From Nonomuraea rubra (GTDB taxonomy: Bacteria; Actinomycetota; Actinomycetes; Streptosporangiales; Streptosporangiaceae), in the NCBI RefSeq assembly GCF_014207985.1, contig NZ_JACHMI010000001.1:7981001-8045000 (forward strand): a DNA stretch of 64,000 bases. Reading direction: 5' to 3'. This document shows positions 61,726-64,000 of the stretch, in pieces. Numbering within the stretch: the first letter of the stretch is position 1; each line of letters begins with the position of its first letter. The translations under genes were made by a program, and so were the position numbers. The notes under the pieces are model-generated. The model was not told the origin of the DNA. It saw only the letters and a program-made list of their open reading frames with translations, and did no database searches.

Positions 61726-64000
61726 TCAGCTTAGCCGCCCGAGGTAGACCGCCCTGGCCTGCTGGAGCAGCGACATGTGGTCGCCGAACTGGTACGGGCT
61801 GGCCAGGCGGCCGTGCTGCCTGATCAGGGTCTCCAGGCCGTCCAGCCATTCCAGGCACCAGCGCACGTCCTCCCGCCTGGCGACCTGCTTGCCGTCCACG
61901 TCCACGTACACGGGGCTGGTCAGGGCGTAGCCGGTGGCGGTGAGGGTGCGCGGGTGCGGGTCGCACAGGACCTCGGCCACCACGTACGTGGGCGCGTCCA
62001 CGCGCAGCTCGGCCGTCACGGTGAGCCGGTCCTCGCCCCTGCCCCAGTGCACGACGCTGTATCCGGGACGGCCGCTGGCGCCGTCCTCGGCGGGCAGCCG
62101 CTCGGCGCCCGCCCACACGCCCTCCGCAGTGCGGATGCGCACGGCGGTCACCTCGGGGCCGATGGCGGTGGCGGTGACGCTGATGCGCTGCCCCCGCCCG
62201 GCGTGCAGCACGTGGCCGGGGCCGTGGCCGTTGACCGACAGCTCCAGCCAGGGGCCGGTGGTGGCGAACGTGCGGCCCGCGCGTACGGCCGCGGCGAACG
62301 ACCTGGCGGTCAGCTCGCCCTCGACGCGCGCGTAGACGCGGGCCCAGCCGGGCGGGTTCGACTGGGTGTCGGAGCGGGTGAAGGAGATCATCGCGTCCGT
62401 GCCCGCCGTCACGGCCAGCCGGTTGCCCGCGCCGAGCAGCCGCCTGTAGACCGACGCCGTGGCCGGGATCGAGGCGTGCGTGAGCACGTCGAGGCTGTCC
62501 ACGAGGCCGAGCGCGGCGTCGGCGACCAGCTCCCGGGCGGCGCAGTTGCGCGGCACCGGCGAGACGATGCCCTTGGGCGGGTCGCCGTCGGCGATGGGGG
62601 TGCGGAAGGGGTGGCTGTAGCCGACGAGCGCTCCGAGGCCGCGCAGCTCGCGCAGCCCGTCGGCGTTGGGCGGCCAGTCGGCGTCGCCGTCGAAGCCGGT
62701 GTGGTAGCGGCCGGGGGCGGCGCGGGGCGCGAAGGCGTAGATGTGGCCGAGCAGGTCGTTGCGGTACTCCACGCCCATCCTGGCCACGTGGGTGGCGTCG
62801 GACCACGGCAGGTCCCGGTCCGTCCAGTGCTCCAGCGCCTCCCTGTCGTACACGCGCCTGCCGGAGACGTTGCCCGCCAGCAGGTTGAGCACGTGCAGGT
62901 CCTCGCCGTGCTGGGCGGCGGCCGCGTCGGCGGGGACGGCCACCAGGTCGCCCGCCCAGTTGAGGTGCACGTGCAGGTCGCCGCCGTACCAGCCGCGGGC
63001 GGCGGCGTCGTACAGGCGCGCGGGGGTCAGCTCGACCAGGTGCTCGCCGCCGGGGCGCGGGACCAGCCTGGTCCTGGCCTCGTCGTGCTCCATGCCCCTG
63101 GCCGCCGTGACCGTGAGCTGCATGCAGGGCACCTGGAGGCGGAGGTCGTCGCCGTGGAAGTAGGGGCGGCCGTGGTAGTCATAGCGGTGCGGGACGTCGG
63201 GCGGGAACCAGCCGCTGCCGTCGCCCGCCACCACGCTCCAGCGGCAGGGCACGCCGGCCACCAGGCGCAGCGTGGCGGACGGGACGGGGCGCAGGAGGGT
63301 GTCCAGGCGGACGCGCTCGCCGTCGACGATGATCATGCTGTCCTCGTCCACCTCGACCAGCCAGGCGCCGCGCGGGGGGAGCAGGCGCTGCGTCTCGTCC
63401 ACGCTGACCAGGCAGGGCTCGTCCCGCCTGGAGTCGATGAGCAGCGAGGTCCGCTCCTCGCCGCGGCCGGGAAGCCTGCTGGAGGGCGGCTCGGGGAGGC
63501 TGGAGGGCGGCTCGGGGAGCGGGCCGGGAAGCGGCTCGGGGAGTGGCTCGGGGCGCGTCGGCGGGTCCGCCGGGAGCGGTGCCGCGGCCGCGCCGTTGTC
63601 GGACGCCCGCGTGCCGCCCGGCAGCACCACGAACGGCTTGTCCCTGGGCCGGCCGCCCTTGCCGTGCCGGTCCGCGTGCCGCTGGTCCAGGTGCCGCCGT
63701 TCCGGGTGCCGGTCCGGGTGCCGGTCCTTGGGGTGATCCCTGGGGCGGTCCTTGGGCCGGTCCGTCGTCGCGGGTGGGTCCGGGGGCAGCAGCACCGTGC
63801 GCGGTGCTCCTTCGAGCGTGACGCTCTCCTCCTCGATCCGCACGGCGACGAGGTGTCCCGGCAGCTCGCCGTCGAGGGTGTCGCGCAGCACGCGGTCGTA
63901 GTCGGGCTCGGCCAGCCGGGCTGCCAGCTGGTCCCGCGGCTCGTCGGGGTGGCTCTCGGTCACCGCTTCGAAGACGAGCTCCCAGAACCGGTCGAACAAC
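61726..64000 (-). CDS. CehA/McbA-type PHP metallohydrolase (5' end outside window)
   Basis: At least 757 residues; the frame stays open to the right edge, so the true start lies beyond. The C-terminal half has the PHP-type HxH motif in GWYGGDLHVHLNWAGD and later GALVGYSHPF, LTHASIPAT and AGTDAMISFTRSDTQ, matching CehA/McbA metallohydrolases. The middle is a beta-sandwich region. The N-terminal part (about 60-165) has Arg/His/Asp/Pro repeats and a Pro/Leu/Glu-rich tract. There is no cleavable signal in the visible part. Family members cleave phosphoester or ester bonds of various small molecules; the substrate here is unknown. Confidence 0.82.
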   Translation of the reverse strand, partial: LFDRFWELVFEAVTESHPDEPRDQLAARLAEPDYDRVLRDTLDGELPGHLVAVRIEEESVTLEGAPRTVLLPPDPPATTDRPKDRPRDHPKDRHPDRHPERRHLDQRHADRHGKGGRPRDKPFVVLPGGTRASDNGAAAAPLPADPPTRPEPLPEPLPGPLPEPPSSLPEPPSSRLPGRGEERTSLLIDSRRDEPCLVSVDETQRLLPPRGAWLVEVDEDSMIIVDGERVRLDTLLRPVPSATLRLVAGVPCRWSVVAGDGSGWFPPDVPHRYDYHGRPYFHGDDLRLQVPCMQLTVTAARGMEHDEARTRLVPRPGGEHLVELTPARLYDAAARGWYGGDLHVHLNWAGDLVAVPADAAAAQHGEDLHVLNLLAGNVSGRRVYDREALEHWTDRDLPWSDATHVARMGVEYRNDLLGHIYAFAPRAAPGRYHTGFDGDADWPPNADGLRELRGLGALVGYSHPFRTPIADGDPPKGIVSPVPRNCAARELVADAALGLVDSLDVLTHASIPATASVYRRLLGAGNRLAVTAGTDAMISFTRSDTQSNPPGWARVYARVEGELTARSFAAAVRAGRTFATTGPWLELSVNGHGPGHVLHAGRGQRISVTATAIGPEVTAVRIRTAEGVWAGAERLPAEDGASGRPGYSVVHWGRGEDRLTVTAELRVDAPTYVVAEVLCDPHPRTLTATGYALTSPVYVDVDGKQVARREDVRWCLEWLDGLETLIRQHGRLASPYQFGDHMSLLQQARAVYLGRLS

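Overview
The window is about 64 kb of very GC-rich DNA from a filamentous actinomycete, most likely a Streptosporangiales/Nonomuraea-type genome. That placement is inferred from codon bias, the many GTG starts, the pervasive 4-base start/stop overlaps (ATGA, GTGA), an F420-type luciferase-like oxidoreductase, a soluble acyl-ACP desaturase and a large NRPS operon. No tRNA, rRNA, CRISPR array, transposase or phage gene was seen. Both edges cut through genes. No gene-free stretch exceeds about 265 bases.

Left part (1-8.7 kb): the end of an FG-GAP repeat protein, then a six-gene leftward operon encoding a MacB-type efflux system (adaptor, ATPase, permease), a membrane-anchored accessory protein, and an OmpR-type response regulator with its histidine kinase. 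A second, divergent adaptor gene carries a roughly 300-residue low-complexity insertion. Arrays of 5-base half-sites at exact 11-bp spacing lie in front of both adaptor genes and again behind the second one; they are candidate binding sites for the operon's own regulator.

Housekeeping part (8.7-19.1 kb): Tat-exported PhoD phosphatase, a HAD hydrolase coupled to an alpha/beta hydrolase, an ArfB-like GGQ protein, a Nudix hydrolase, an acyl-ACP desaturase with a perfect palindrome at its promoter, an FMN reductase, a coiled-coil protein, a DinB-like protein, a NagD-type phosphatase, an M20 amidohydrolase and a zinc alcohol dehydrogenase.

Muropeptide part (19.1-29.0 kb): a five-gene Dpp-type ABC importer with a GNAT gene, then divergent namZ (exo-muramidase) and murQ (MurNAc-6-P etherase), and a beta-lactamase-family hydrolase. 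The set parallels the Bacillus subtilis murQRP-amiE-nagZ-namZ pathway, but an ABC importer stands in place of the PTS and neither NamZ nor the hydrolase has an export signal. A 15-base motif (12/15 identical) lies at the importer promoter and between namZ and murQ, which suggests co-regulation by an RpiR/MurR-type factor not present in the window.

Biosynthetic part (29.1-50.6 kb): one rightward operon for a nonribosomal peptide-polyketide: MFS exporter, MbtH protein, NRPS A-T-C-T, stand-alone luciferase-like monooxygenase, NRPS C-A-T-E, NRPS C-A-T-TE, NRPS C-A-T, an AT-less KS-T protein and a P450. Four A domains serve six carrier domains, the thioesterase sits mid-operon, and one carrier has no A domain and one KS has no AT. 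I cannot match it to a known product.

Right part (50.6-64 kb): VOC protein, F420-type oxidoreductase, APH-like kinase, zinc-ribbon protein, lipoprotein with a likely leaderless promoter, an ABC-F ATPase (possible antibiotic resistance), CGNR regulator, long-chain acyl-CoA synthetase plus thioesterase, acyltransferase-3 and TetR regulator with a candidate operator, a two-domain N-acyltransferase, and a CehA/McbA-type PHP metallohydrolase running off the end.
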